The translations under genes were made by a program, and so were the position numbers. Below, piece by piece: positions 1 to 11,562 of a stretch of 64,000 bases of DNA. How positions within the stretch are numbered: position 1 is the stretch's first letter; the number at the start of each line of letters is the position of its first letter. The notes below the pieces were generated by a model that saw nothing but the letters and a program-made list of their open reading frames with translations, searched no databases and was not told the DNA's origin. This DNA comes from Takakia lepidozioides (Eukaryota > Streptophyta > Takakiopsida > Takakiales > Takakiaceae), in the NCBI GenBank assembly GCA_030704615.1, contig CM060732.1, positions 12,400,001-12,464,000 on the forward strand, given 5' to 3'.

Positions 1-179
1 GAAGTGCATTTTGGTTCATAACCTCATGCTGTTGGGCAAAATTTACCCACAGCAGTAAACAATGCCCTATCCACGTCTCTTCGTTTTGCAATGATTCCTT
101 CCCTAGGCAGACAGGGATCAGTTCCTGCGCTCCAATTGAAAGGGAATCAGCCTTCCGAAAGAGGGTCCAGTGCGAGAAC
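1..179. other. Unassigned leading sequence
   Basis: I recognise no gene here. It could be intron or exon of the transporter gene that continues downstream, since that gene lacks its 5' exons in this window, but no exon can be supported. Confidence 0.3.
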
Positions 180-1495
180 AGAAATTCATTACGAGAAAGA
201 AAAAGAAATGAAAAAGAAATGAAATGGTGCTTTATAACGTCCGCGGAAAGCTCGTAGAGCTTATGGGACAAAATGGAAGAAAACATGAGAGAGGAACAAA
301 TCCAGAAACCACACTTAATGTTCTAGCGATTGTCTAAGGGTGAAGGCCTCGTGTAGGTAGGCTGCCAAGCATTTTTTATCCTCATAGTGAAAGACATCAG
401 TGAGAGTTTGGGTTCCACTGAATAAACAGTGGAATCTCCCACGGATCTCGTAGTATAGAGGGCAGTAGAAGAAGAAGTGTTCTTCAGTTTCAATTTCCTT
501 GCTGCGCCCTATGCAAGCTGGACATAGGCGGTCCTCCCGTTGCAGGTTTTCCCATCTGCCAGTCTCTATCCGTAGGTTGTGGGAACCCACCCTGAACCGC
601 CCCAATGCCCTCAAGAGGGAAGGAGATAAGGGTGCTGAAAGGTAATTTGGTCTCAAGATTCTATCATCGCGGAGCACCAAGAATGTCTCTCGATAGAAGT
701 GGAGCTTTGTCGTGAGATTGGGTAGCATCCAAGTTCTCTTGACATGTAATTCCATAAGCTCTCTCCGAATGAGTATGTTGCGGTCATGTCTGGATGTGAT
801 GTCCACCTCATCTGGGTTCATTGGTAATAGGAAAGCAGTAGAAAGTCCTTGAAATAAACTGTCCACTCGAGCATACCAGGAGTTCCTGAAACCTGCAGCT
901 TTGAGCCTCATAGATGTTGTGAGGGCCCTAGCCACTAGCCCTTTGGGTGGAAGGGCCTGCAATCTATGGAGAAAAATTGTAAGCCTGAAGAGGGCCTCGG
1001 ATTGCAATGGTACACATGCGAACTCTGGACCTAGGATCTGAGATGGAGTTGTGCTCCTGGCGTCAAGCATTGCTTGGAGAAAAGATGACTGTAATGGTTC
1101 CAAATTCTTTTCCCACCAGGAGACAGGGACACCAGGTGCCCAGAACTCACAACCATAGATGGTAGCAGGGCTGACGACGGTGTCAAACAGCCACTTTTTG
1201 GTCGGGGGATGCCGCAGATGTATTTGCTTGCATTTGGCCTGAAGGGGGACGGAGGCCGCCTTACCTTTAGTCAACCTGTCCAAGGCAGTGGCTGCAAAGT
1301 GAAACTTTGGGGAGTGGATAACCAGACCTAAGTACCGGTATGATTTCACAATCTCAATTTCCTGCTGGTTGAAGATGAATCTACGATCAGCCTGGCCATT
1401 GAAGACCATGATCTTGGTCTTGCTAAGATTGACCTGCATCCCATAGTCCCATAGAAAGAAAGAAAATAACGTCCACGGGAAGCTCAAAGAGCGAA
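180..1495 (-). mobile_element. 5'-truncated LINE (non-LTR retrotransposon)
   Basis: A 3' portion of a LINE inserted in antisense to the transporter gene. It has the C-terminal half of the polyprotein (315-1487, minus) followed by a 3' untranslated tail at about 186-300. The tail contains the family signature 'gctttataacgtccgcgg' and ends on the minus strand in repeats of ATTTC. The same tail recurs at about 3,170-3,840 and 9,985-10,060. A short tail-like stretch also lies at 1,463-1,495, so two insertions may abut. No flanking target duplication was established. Confidence 0.8.
315..1487 (-). CDS. LINE reverse transcriptase, C-terminal portion
   Basis: An open frame of 390 codons on the minus strand. 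Its first ~60 residues match the end of a LINE reverse transcriptase: a GMQVNLSKTK stretch, then YLGLVI, the motif that follows the palm domain in non-LTR polymerases. The rest is the thumb/connection region. Near residues 320-345 lies a CPAC...H...C zinc knuckle (EETEEHFFFYC type), typical of the C-terminus of plant LINE ORF2. The catalytic FADD box is not present, so this is a truncated, non-autonomous copy. The listed start Met is probably internal to the original ORF. It lies antisense to the host transporter and probably predates only mild decay, since no stop interrupts 390 codons. A shorter related copy lies at 3868-4125. Confidence 0.8.
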   Translation of the reverse strand: MSFPWTLFSFFLWDYGMQVNLSKTKIMVFNGQADRRFIFNQQEIEIVKSYRYLGLVIHSPKFHFAATALDRLTKGKAASVPLQAKCKQIHLRHPPTKKWLFDTVVSPATIYGCEFWAPGVPVSWWEKNLEPLQSSFLQAMLDARSTTPSQILGPEFACVPLQSEALFRLTIFLHRLQALPPKGLVARALTTSMRLKAAGFRNSWYARVDSLFQGLSTAFLLPMNPDEVDITSRHDRNILIRRELMELHVKRTWMLPNLTTKLHFYRETFLVLRDDRILRPNYLSAPLSPSLLRALGRFRVGSHNLRIETGRWENLQREDRLCPACIGRSKEIETEEHFFFYCPLYYEIRGRFHCLFSGTQTLTDVFHYEDKKCLAAYLHEAFTLRQSLEH

Positions 1496-1730
1496 AGCAT
1501 CGAGATAATTCTCAGTTTGGAGAGAATGAAGACAGAAAATGTGGATTTTTTTGTCCGCGGGGGACGCATACGGTCCAGTGGCCACTGAACTTAAACAGAG
1601 AGGAGCGATGGCAAATCACACCGTCAAGAAGAGTGTGTCTGAGTGTAGAGTAGGATCTCGCTGGGGCCAAAGGGGAAAATGAGACAACAAAGACCAAATG
1701 AGGCAATTTGATTCACGCCACGGTTTGCAG

Positions 1731-4700
1731 ATTGAAGCAATTCGATGGGGGTCCAACAACTACAATCAAGGTCACCCTCTGTTCTCAGAATACATGAACA
1801 GTAAACTTGGCACTAATTACAACGTGGGAGAGCTGGAAGACCTGGCGAAGGAATGGGAACAGGTGATGATTGATCACCTCGACCCATTGCGCCAACGTCA
1901 ATCCCACACTGCCTTTGGACAAGGAAAGGAAAACGGTGACCTTCAAGTGGAATTTAACATGTGGGTAGGTATCTCTTCCCGATCCTGGAGGTTCTTCTTC
2001 TTGTTGACAACATGAAATTAGGTGGGAGCTGACTCTTGCTTGTTCAAAGCGTTCCAAGGATCTGCCTACTAAAAATTAGTCTACATCCATTAGGTTAGTA
2101 TCTTGCCAAAAACTATGTACATGTTATTGCGTTGTCAATGAGGGGAGAGTTCAGTTACTGTACTCATAAAATACTTAGGTGACTAAAATTTTAAATCAAT
2201 CTTGTAAGGGTGCTAAGTCAGACACTATTGCTCGTGATTTGGTGGTTGCAGAGATCATCTCAGGATATCATTAAGGATTCTGGTAAAACCCCTATCTGGC
2301 AGATCAGTCTGAGTATTATTCTGACAACGCTGTACGCAACCGTCGTCTTTGCCAACATTCGGGACCCTGTTCATTCTCACGTTTGGCTCGCAACCACAGT
2401 AAGCTTCCATTTTTCTCTGCCACAGTTTAGCTTGGTCTATCTGATAGATTGTTTCTCAGATCTTTGTTGATTCAGTGCTTGATGGGTTATGCCAGTGATC
2501 AACTAGGAGGGGCTGAATTGATGTCTGCATAATGCTCAGGTGTCTAATCCTCAAGTGTGATATTGCAGGGATTGGGTGTGGTGACTCTGGCTATCATTGC
2601 AGGCTTTGGTCTCACTGCTCTTTGTGGCATTTCCTTCTCTCCATTGGCAATTGCCGTTGTGCCCTTTCTCACTCTTGGTCTTGGTATATCTTCTGACCAA
2701 AATCAAGACCACTTCCATCTTCCACACTCCTTCCTAATCTGTTGATGTTATTATGGAGAAGTTTGAGGCAATTGTTCTGGAACAATTTGTGCCACCTCAG
2801 GGTTCATGCAGCCCTGGAGCTAGTTAAAATCTTACCTGGAATTTTGTGTGGAATGACATGACCTTATAACATAAACTGCATTACAGGACTGATATATGTT
2901 GATGTAATTATGTGATGCAGGGATTGATGACGTATTTGTTCTGGTTAACATTCTACGGAACTTTCTGGAGGATCCAAAGTTGCAGGCTATGAACACACTG
3001 GGTGATTTGGTGCCTGAGCGTGAGTTGCGGCTTACACTGGCCCTGGCTGGCCCTTCTGTTGTTCTCACTACTTTCTCAGTCTTGGCTTCCTTCTTTATCT
3101 CTTCATTGGTGAGATGGTTTACCACATTACTTGACCTAACGCTCAAGTTTTTTGAAGATAGCAGCAGAAAATGAAATGGTACTTTATAACGTAGGAGAGA
3201 AGGAGGAGATGAAGAAGAACATGAAGGAAACAAGGACCTAGACTTTTACTTCATCCAAAAGAAAAAAATGGAAACTTTCTAATGTCCATAAAGGGCCCAG
3301 AGAGCACCATGGGGCAAAGTAGACGAAAAAGAAACCACTTCAGTATACTGAAAGGAAAGGAAAGGAACTGCATACGTCCATGGGAAGCTCAAAGAGAAAG
3401 AAAGAAAGACACTTTATAACGTCCCCAGGAAGCTCAAATAACTTATTTGGACAAAGAAATGGAAAGGTACTCTATAACATCCACAGGAAGCTCTAAGAGG
3501 TTATGGAAGAAAGAACTTCATTTTGACTGTGAGAGGCCGAGAGGACCCTCGGACAGAAAGTCGAAAGACGCAGTGCTGGAAGAAATATAGAATTACTGTA
3601 CTGGCTAACGAAACATACTTTATACTGTCCATAGAAAGCTCCAGGAGCTTATGGGACAAAAGAAAGCAGGCAAATGAATGAAATGGTGCTTTATAACGTC
3701 CGCGGAAAGCTCATAGAGCTTATGGGACAAAATGGAAGGAAGAACATGAGAAATGAAATAAAATGAAATGGTGCTTTATAACGTCCGCGGAAAGCTCATA
3801 GAGCTTATGGGACAAATGGAAGGAAGAACATGAGAGAAAATAGGAAAACCAGAGTCAGAGAAAAGAACTATTCGAGTGATTGTCTAAGGGTGAATGCCTC
3901 GTGCAGGTAGGCTGCCAAACATTTCTGATCCTCATAGTGGAAGACTTCAGTGAGAGATTGGGTTCCACGGAATAGACAATGGAATCTCCCACGGATCTCA
4001 TAGTATAGGGGGCAATAGAAGAAGAAGTGTTCTTCAGTTTCAATTTCCTGGTTGCACCCTGTGCAAGCAGGACATAGGCGATACAAAGAAAGAATGCAGT
4101 CACTCAACAGGTTGCCCAAAAACAACTAATCAACACAAAGAGATTCTCTAAGATGGAGGAGCATCGCCCAGACATGCTGCCTAACATTTCTGATCCTCAG
4201 AGTGAAAGACCTCAGCAAGGGGTTGGCTGTCCCAGAATAGACAGTAACCCCGGATCTCATACTAGAGAGGACAGTGAAAAAAATGAAAAAAAGAAGTTTA
4301 ATACATCCATGGGGCCCAAGGGACTCAAGTAGCACACTACAGTAGAACCACATAAACAAGTACACTCAAAGCTTAAGCAATGCACGAAGGCACAGTGTCT
4401 CCTGCAGAGAGAGAAACATTCACACCCTATTTGAGTCAAGTATATGTATAGATCCAGTTGTTTTCTCTCGTCCTTGACGTACGCAAACTAAAAGATGCAT
4501 ATGACTGTAATGGTGCAGAATCCAATGCCATTAGCCCAATGGTTTTGCTGGCAAATGGGAATTACAGCATCAATGCACACACTTGGCATGCTTCTTATCT
4601 TCATGCCTATCATGGCCATTGATGCCAGCAGAGTCAAGGTACAAGCAGTCTGTATCTATCCCTCCCCTTCATAGTTGCTTGGTAAAGGATGCAATTGGAT

Positions 4701-7700
4701 GAGTGTGAGTGAATTTGCCTCATTTGTTCTGCAAAGTGTTTGATCTTCACTTTTCTTGCGTGTCTAAGATGTTCTGACCCATCTCACTGGTGTTTCAGCT
4801 CCTATAAGAAAATGAGGCTGTGTTGTTTGTGTTTATTACGTGTTCTTGTTCCATAAGCTTTTTGGGTTTCCTGGGAATGGTATAATGTTCCAGTGTGTAC
4901 CACCCAAGAGGTGGAGACAGAGCAGCATTTCTCTGCCCTACCAAGTACAATACCAGGGGCAGGCACAGCTTTACTGCCTCTTTAGAGATTCCTTGAAGTT
5001 GGCAGAGGCCTTCAGCTATGCAGACCCAAGTTACTTACCTGCATGTGGCACTGTGGGGTTGTTTTTGTTTTTGTGATGTTCTACTCTCTCCCATATGCTT
5101 TTGGGCCTCTGATGAAGTTACTTCATGTCCTTCAAGTCCTTAGATGAATTTATGTTCTTCTTTACTTGTAGTTTAGATGATGTTTGTGCCTCCCTCTGTC
5201 TCACTTATTACTTGTAATCTTGGTTCCCTATTCCTTCTGCGTCTGCATTAATGCCATTCCATTTTCAAAGCATCAATACTAGTTCAATGAAGCCAAATGA
5301 ACCATATCCTCATGTTAATTTTTGGAACCTTCTCTTCCAATTTCTAGGCTCAATGGAATGATCCCACGCTATGGTTGATCTTCGGGAGGCACAAGGAGGG
5401 ATTGGCACCTCATGGTAAATACCATATCAACCAGCTCCTTCAATCTTTCTCCCACATTGCTTGTTCTGATTTAACTACTGTGATGCTACCACAACCGTGA
5501 ATGTGAACGTGGTGAGGCATTTTGGTGATTATCTATTGCACTTCATTTCCTGCTACCATGCGGTTTGAAGGACCATTTTAGGATCATTTAGTGAGAGGGG
5601 CGAGAAACACAACGGCTGGTTCCTCTATCAAGTACTGAGATCCAGAAGGATGCACACAAATACAGGGACGTCTGCAGGGACGGCACAAGTGAAGAAACCG
5701 ATGCTGTCTGACATGAAGCAGTTTGATGTGTCGGACCCCATTTTCCAAGATACTACAGGCAGCACAATAATTTCGCGTTGGATTGCAAAGTACTATGCCC
5801 CTTTGTTTGAGAGCAACATCTTCAAACTTACTGTGGTAAGTCTCCAGACCCCAATGCTTTCCAAAGAATGCTACTAGTGGATTTCTCGAAACTGCCCATG
5901 TCCAAGTTGTTTCTGTCCCTTAGCAGGTGTCAGTTATTTACATGACCATTCTCGGAACCAACAGTTAGAGTGGTTGTAAACTGTGATCAGGTGGCTGTGT
6001 TTGCGGCACTTCTTGTGTCTATGACATATCTGGGTTTCAAAAAGGTGGATCATGGCCTGAGGCTATCTGATGTTACACTTACAGGTACTTAGCTTCTTTT
6101 TCCATTCTTTTTCCATCTAGAATGTACAAGTTATGTCCAGTACCCTGGAAGAAAGAGATTCTGACGAAAGGGTGCCTGGTGTAACCTCATGCCCATAGAA
6201 CCTGCACCCAGTTTGGGTGGAGCAGAAAAGGACTGTACAAATGAGACGGAAGGGCTTTTAAGGTGATACGGGACGATGGGGAAACAGGGGAGGAGAGGGA
6301 TGTAGAAGGCGAAGAGACTGAGAGGGTTGTGTGATTTGTGTTTGGCAGGGTCATATCAGAATACCTTTGCGAGGCTCACAGAGGACAGGTTTTTAAGTTA
6401 TGATCTCGTAAGTGTTTTTATCCCTTGTTCTCAAGTTCACTGATAGTATGGTCTTGATGTTGGAGCTGAGTAGGACCACAGTGAAATAAAATCTTGGCTG
6501 CTTTCATACTTTTCTGCTTTTCAGCAGGCTATATCATTAACTCTTGGCGGCATCAGCTGTTACAATCTGACAGTGTGGTTGTTGATTGCAGTGGATTGTG
6601 ACGCATGACATCGACATGGCCAGTCAACAAAGTAACGTGCTAGAAGTTTTTGATGCACTGCAAAATCTAACAGTGTGGGCACCCCCACAACCCAGGGTAT
6701 GCTCATTCGAAACCGGTGAAGGGGGATATTTTGCTGACATTCCCCAGTCTAGGATTATTCAGTGAAATTACAACTCTGACCATTTAATTTGAAATATCCA
6801 TAGCATCTACAGTTAAGTTCCCAGATTGGCTACGGAAATAGTGAGGTTGGTTTTGAAGGGGATTTAAAGAATTAAACTGCAGTGAATTTAGATCCAATTC
6901 GAAATGGATGTTGTTTGACGTCAATAGTGAAAAAGTTGTTCATAGATTTGCTTCAATGTCAAATTTCTACTCTGGTTGTCTTAGAGCCTCACCTGCAAAT
7001 GCTGGCATGAGGAACCAACACATGAATAAGGGTGGGCCAGGTGCTTGAATCTTCATTTCTTGGAAACCTGTACCTCTGGGACAATATAACACAACTTTCT
7101 GAATGGCCCATTAGTCCCAATCAAACTTTATTCTATGGTCTGGAAAAGCCATGGTCATCTTCTCCTCTTGGTAAGTCTTCCTCTGCATTACGGAAATGGT
7201 TGATTGGATGTCTGCATTGAATTTGACTGGTCACAAAGGCAAGAGAAGCATTGAATGACTATCAAAATTGGCAACTTATAAAGTGAATGTTCAATGTACA
7301 AAGAACTCTGGCTGAGTAGTACTTATGGTTGACAGGTCCGTAAGTGTGCTTGTCAGCCCTCCCTGCAAGAGAAAGAAGCAAGAAAGAAATGAAGAAAACT
7401 TCTGACATACAGAGACAGAAATTCTTACTAAATTCTGCACAGACCACCTTTCAATTACCACAAGACTTAGTTTACCTTCATTGTGTGACAAGAGTCTAGA
7501 TATTGATAGGCTTGCTAAGGGAATGTACTTTGGTTTGCATGTAAACTAGACTGGTGCCACCTAACAACCTAGTCACTCTGAATGTGATGGACGAATATAG
7601 CAACACAAGTAGCCTGATATCAAGATAGGTATGGGACATATTAAGATGATTTTTTTTTAAAATTTGAATTTTGTTGTATTGGCCAGGAATCTTCTCCCTG

Positions 7701-10501
7701 CAGGATCTCTATTGTGAGGATGCCAGTACTTCAGAGCGAGTGAGCTGCTTTGTGGATGTCGGTGTGCCAGCCAATCCCAACTTTAGAATTGGGGCCACCA
7801 AGACTATGGTATGTATTCTTCCAGTGATCCATTTATGGATGCTGATTGGGATGCCCTCGAAGTGAAAAGTTTTGCAGACCTCAGTGGGTTTCTTTTCAGT
7901 GCCATGAAAAGAGGTCGTAAAAATTTGCATAATAATTTTAGGGTATCAGTAATATCAAACATCATACTAGTGCAGGAAGCACATATACAGTCTCTGTGAT
8001 TGGAACCTTAGCTGGAGATGGTTCTCGCATATCCTCTATTACAAATATAATTTACTTGAGAAGGGAACTTTTCAGTAGGGAGTGGTTTGCTGAAGAATGT
8101 GAGAATCCTACTTCAGCAAACTACTCCCTCCTGAAAAGTTTCTCTCCTCAAGCAAAGTTTAATTCCTTAGGCAGGTTGCTGAAGTAGGATTCTCACATTC
8201 TAAACACAACACAAGGAGACTAAAAAGTACGGTTGTGCTCATTAATCAATGAGGAAACTTGCTATCAAGCTCTTTCTTCACTATCATTCACTGGGCAGTA
8301 AAGGCATGTCTGTTTCCACTCCAGATGTTTGCAGAGAACTTGGGTTCTCAGGTGAATGCAAATGTGGACATGATCAAAACTACGAGGAAGACTGTGGATG
8401 ACTTGAACACAAAGTTCGGTCAGAAGGTAGCGTACATGTATGGTTACCCGTATCTCTTCTTTGAGCAGTACCTCCACAGCTACCATGACCTCTACCTTGT
8501 GGTTGGCCTGGCCTTGGGTGAGCACTCTGAACAACTGTTTTCAAGTTATACTTTATAGAGCCTAGACTGTGTTGCAAATATCATGTTTCTGAGATGCAAC
8601 AGAGGATAGGTACAAAAGTGGTACAACTGAAAGACGATCTGATGTCAGGAGTAGTAATGTGATTCAATCACAGAAGTCAAACCTCGAGTACAAGTTTGTG
8701 CAAGCAAGGGACATGTACACACATAAAACATCAAGTTGCATATGTGGATGTCCAACAGAAACAATATGCTCTGGTAGGGGCAGGAAATGTGAGATCGAGA
8801 ATTTTTTTACGCGATACTCCCAGATGTCTAACAAAACTTGGAAATTCTTTGTGGCAGTGGGAGTTTTTGTTGCAGTGCTCATTTTCCAGTTCAGCATTAC
8901 AATGTCCCTCGTCATTGCCCTTGTGTTGCTTATGATTGACCTCGAAGTCTATGGCTTCCTCTATATTATTGGCGCCAAGCTGAATTGTAAGAGTGACCTC
9001 TGCGATATGCATTGTTGTCCATGGAAAAGAGCATAGAAGATCTGAGCACAATCGAAAGCTACTTTGATTCATCCCTTCTTTCTTGTTGTTTCACATTGTG
9101 ACTTTAAAATGAGGTGCCAAAAAGTTTGCAATCATGTGGGAAGTGTAACTTGTGGCAAGTGATGCCATCAATCACACTGTAAGTAGTGACCCACATGTTT
9201 TAGTCCGGGTAGGAATGAACACACTGCTACAGCTGCAGTAGATACCAATTTCAATTTATTGGATTTATATCCTTTTTCACTTCACACTCTGGTTGCTTTG
9301 GATGCATATACATTGCGGCTTGGGACACGCAGCTCTGTCACTTGTAAACCTTGGCATTGTGGTGAGTTTTGGCCGGTACAGGAATCTCCAAATGAGTCCA
9401 CTAAATTAATGCTTCATAAGGAAAAGTAATCCAAATACTACTGAACAATAACATATGTAGGAACTGAAGCACAGTGGCTCATTGAATAGTAAGTATCAAT
9501 TGAGTAGCCGCAAGGTGAAGTGGCTTTTAGTTAGGCCACTTACCCTAGCCAGAGTTCTCTCTCTCTCTCTCTCTCTCTCTGAGTTGAGTACTCCTGAGTG
9601 GTACGATAAAAGTGGGTTTGTCAGCATAATAGAAAAGTGGATGTGCAATCTAACAGAAGCATTCTACCATCTGGGTCAGCAATTGGGTAAGTTTTCTCAG
9701 TGGACTTTGTTTAATTCCATCTCTCTGTTACAATGCAGATTGGCATGGCATCGGAGCTGACATATTTAGCAAGGTCATTCTTGGTGGTAGATGGGACACG
9801 AAACCACCGTGTGGGGAAAGCTCTGGAGTGGACATTTGAACCCCTTCTACATGGTTTCGGTACCCAGTTTGCCGCAACACTCCCTCTTGTTTTTGTGAAG
9901 TAAGTTTGACATCTCTGTCTGCTCTGATTATTTTTATTTTGCACTGCTGAAAAAGCTTAGTTTTAAACTGAGACATCACTAGATGAAATGAAATGAAATG
10001 AAATGTAACTTTATAACGTCCGCACGAAGCTCAAAGAGCTCATGGGACAGAAGGGAAGCAAAGAAATAAGAAAGAATAAAGACAGAGCGAAGCCAGAAGT
10101 GATGAGTGTGCGGGCTCGCAAGTAACAGTCAAAGCAAGATAGCCTCTCGATATAAGATTGCGTCAACTTTAATGTTGCATGTGTATCTCCTGTGATGCAG
10201 GTACCATGCCTTCAGGCTCTACTACTTCGGAATGTTCACAATCATGGGCATCCTTGCATTCTTGAATGGATTTGTTCTTCTCCCTGTGATACTATCCTGG
10301 CTTGGACCCGCACCGCTACCGCACATAAGAGGTCCTATTTACGTAGGTCAGGGAGATGAAAAAATTGAAAGTGCCAACGGAGCCAGTCCATTTCACGGTG
10401 GACAGACACCAATGATACATCACAATGGGAATTCTGCGACCCTCGACCATAAAGGACTTGACGTCGAAGAGGGGACGGTATCGAGGACTCTTTCATTCTA
10501 G
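1731..10501 (+). CDS. NPC1/Patched-type RND permease with sterol-sensing domain (5'-partial, 17 exons)
   Basis: Exons inferred from GT-AG junctions: 1731-1964, 2252-2398, 2569-2683, 2921-3108, 4519-4638, 5348-5414, 5678-5835, 5991-6084, 6349-6407, 6592-6696, 7041-7170, 7687-7808, 8325-8517, 8876-8986, 9333-9361, 9739-9899, 10201-10501. All phases join without a stop, giving 777 codons plus the stop. Exons 1-2 end a soluble loop and start a membrane helix. Exons 2-5 form a five-helix sterol-sensing domain with the RND motif GIDDVFVLV and a LALAGPSVVLTT stretch. Exon 8 carries TM7, exons 9-13 a second large loop, and exons 13-17 the C-terminal helices with GMASELTYLARSF (the GxxxE partner) and LNGFVLLPVILSWLGP. 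Known relatives (NPC1, Patched, Dispatched) move sterols or lipids across membranes using a cation gradient; the substrate here is inferred only. TM1 and most of loop 1 lie upstream or are lost. The 1.4 kb fourth intron is filled with LINE fragments. The tail after the last helix is about 60 polar residues. Confidence 0.9.
3170..3840. repeat. Cluster of LINE 3'-tail fragments in intron 4
   Basis: At least five partial copies of the same LINE tail lie head to tail. Each has the core 'tttataacgtcc', the 'gaagctca..gagctta' stretch and 'gggacaaaa', starting near 3,175, 3,415, 3,465, 3,615, 3,685 and 3,765. The last two are nearly identical. They probably reflect repeated 5'-truncated insertions or tandem duplication of one tail. 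The host exons on either side are intact. Confidence 0.75.
3868..4125 (-). pseudogene. LINE ORF2 C-terminal fragment
   Basis: About 75 codons on the minus strand are nearly identical to the last part of the LINE ORF at 315-1487, including the zinc knuckle (CPAC...H...C) and the LAAYLHEAFTLRQSLE ending. This is a second, severely 5'-truncated copy, followed on the minus strand by the same tail repeats. It lies in intron 4 of the RND transporter in antisense. Confidence 0.8.
4140..4345 (-). repeat. Decayed LINE 3' fragment
   Basis: The stretch 4,170-4,265 aligns by eye with the end of the LINE coding region ('ctaacatttctgatcctca', 'gtcccagaatagacag', 'ggatctcata') but carries deletions. A decayed tail follows, with 'catccatggggccc' in place of the usual 'cgtccgcgg'. 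It is an older copy than its neighbour at 3868-4125. Confidence 0.55.
4880..5050 (+). pseudogene. Old LINE zinc-knuckle remnant, sense orientation
   Basis: Translated with one frame change, this shows EVETEQHF, then LYCLFRDSLKLAEAFSYAD, which matches the EIETEEHF...FHCLF...L...FHYED segment of the LINE ORF. It is on the plus strand, opposite to the other copies, and much more diverged. It lies between transporter exons 5 and 6, whose phases join without it, so it is not an exon. Confidence 0.55.
8066..8201. repeat. Hairpin-forming inverted repeat in intron 12
   Basis: Two overlapping inverted repeats. One has 30-base arms at about 8069-8098 and 8114-8143 with two mismatches. The other pairs 24 bases at about 8095-8118 with 8178-8201. 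The RNA could therefore form alternative stem-loops. It is short and lies wholly within an intron, so it may be a small foldback transposon (MITE) relic. Confidence 0.7.
9556..9580. repeat. (CT)n microsatellite
   Basis: About twelve CT units in intron 15 of the transporter gene, upstream of the acceptor at 9738. Confidence 0.9.
9985..10065 (-). repeat. LINE 3' tail with (TTTCA)n end in intron 16
   Basis: Four to five repeats of ATGAA/ATTTC type are followed by 'ctttataacgtccgcacgaagctcaaagagctcatgggac', the LINE tail seen at 186-300. It shows clearly that the minus-strand 3' end of this LINE family is a pentanucleotide repeat rather than poly(A). Confidence 0.75.
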
Positions 10502-11400
10502 AATCTGTAAGCTTGGGCATCAAAGTCTTGTATTCTATCTTTCCTTGATTGTGAAAATGCGCACAAAGCTCCAAAATATGCCAACAGCCCTCCCAGTTAC
10601 AACCTTTCTAATTTCTCAGTGCATGTACTCCAGGAGAATGCAAAGACCACCTGCTATATGGGATCGGCAATTCATGTGGGGGCCAACTATAATAGGTGTG
10701 TCTAGTTGGAATGACTGGAGTGGATCTGGACTCTGCTCATCAAATTGAAAGTGGGCTTCTATTTGAGAGAAAGCAAGACATTCGAGGCCATGCGGATCAC
10801 ATCACCTCCATGTATTGTAGACACGGCAACTAGTTGACGTTTGATTCGCAGTACCAAATATTTGTGTGTAGGCTATCCTTCCCATGGAACAACCGATTCA
10901 CAGAAAACTCTGCCCTCTACAAGGGGCTGACTGACTGAGTGATCCAACTGTGACACCCCCACCATTTCTTCAGCAGAGTAAGGATTTGCAAAAGTTGGGG
11001 AACTAGCGACTAGACTGATCAGCCAGGGCCATTTTGGTGCTTTGATTGAGATCACTTTTCTTTATCTGTCGCTTCTTGTTATGTATATATGACTCAACAG
11101 CACAAAAACAAGCCTTTTTTACAAATTACTGCAACCTCCAGCACAGGAAAGGCAAAAACTAAATATAAAAAATGGCCATATAAGAAACCTAACATGAGTC
11201 CATGGCCGGCACAGCCATGTACTAACTTTGGCCCCTCATAAAAGATTTGGGCTAACTATTCCTTCATTGCTTAGAGGTTGATTATTTCACGGAATTGCTC
11301 TTTATGATTCTACTGACCTTTATGATTCTAGTGACCCATTCCGAATCTGGAATATGACAGTGAAATAGGTCACTAGAACTTAGCCCTAATCTTTTATGCA
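10502..11400. other. Intergenic region downstream of the transporter
   Basis: I see no convincing gene. The segment presumably includes the 3' untranslated region and polyadenylation signals of the transporter, but no single site stands out. Confidence 0.4.
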
Positions 11401-11401
11401 A

Positions 11402-11527
11402 GGAACGGGATTTCTAGTGACTATTACAGCAGGTTCCATGCCGGCTCACCTGACGTGAGGCCGGTAAGCCGAGCGTCGGGTTCGCCGGCATCTTACCTGC
11501 TGTAATAGTCACTAGAAATCCCGTTCC
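11402..11527. mobile_element. Foldback/MITE-like element with 33-bp perfect inverted ends
   Basis: The arms 11402-11434 and 11495-11527 are perfect reverse complements over 33 bases (beginning ggaacgggatttctagtg). The 60-base centre is GC-rich and itself partly palindromic (atgccggc near 11438 and gccggcat near 11485). No coding capacity and no clear target duplication. Confidence 0.75.
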
Positions 11528-11562
11528 CTATTACAAAAAAGTTCAGAGAAATGCATTGTAGA

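Noticed and set aside
4840-5076. Plus-strand ORF as an additional transporter exon
   Set aside because: Exons 5 and 6 join in phase without it, and its residues match the LINE zinc-knuckle region.
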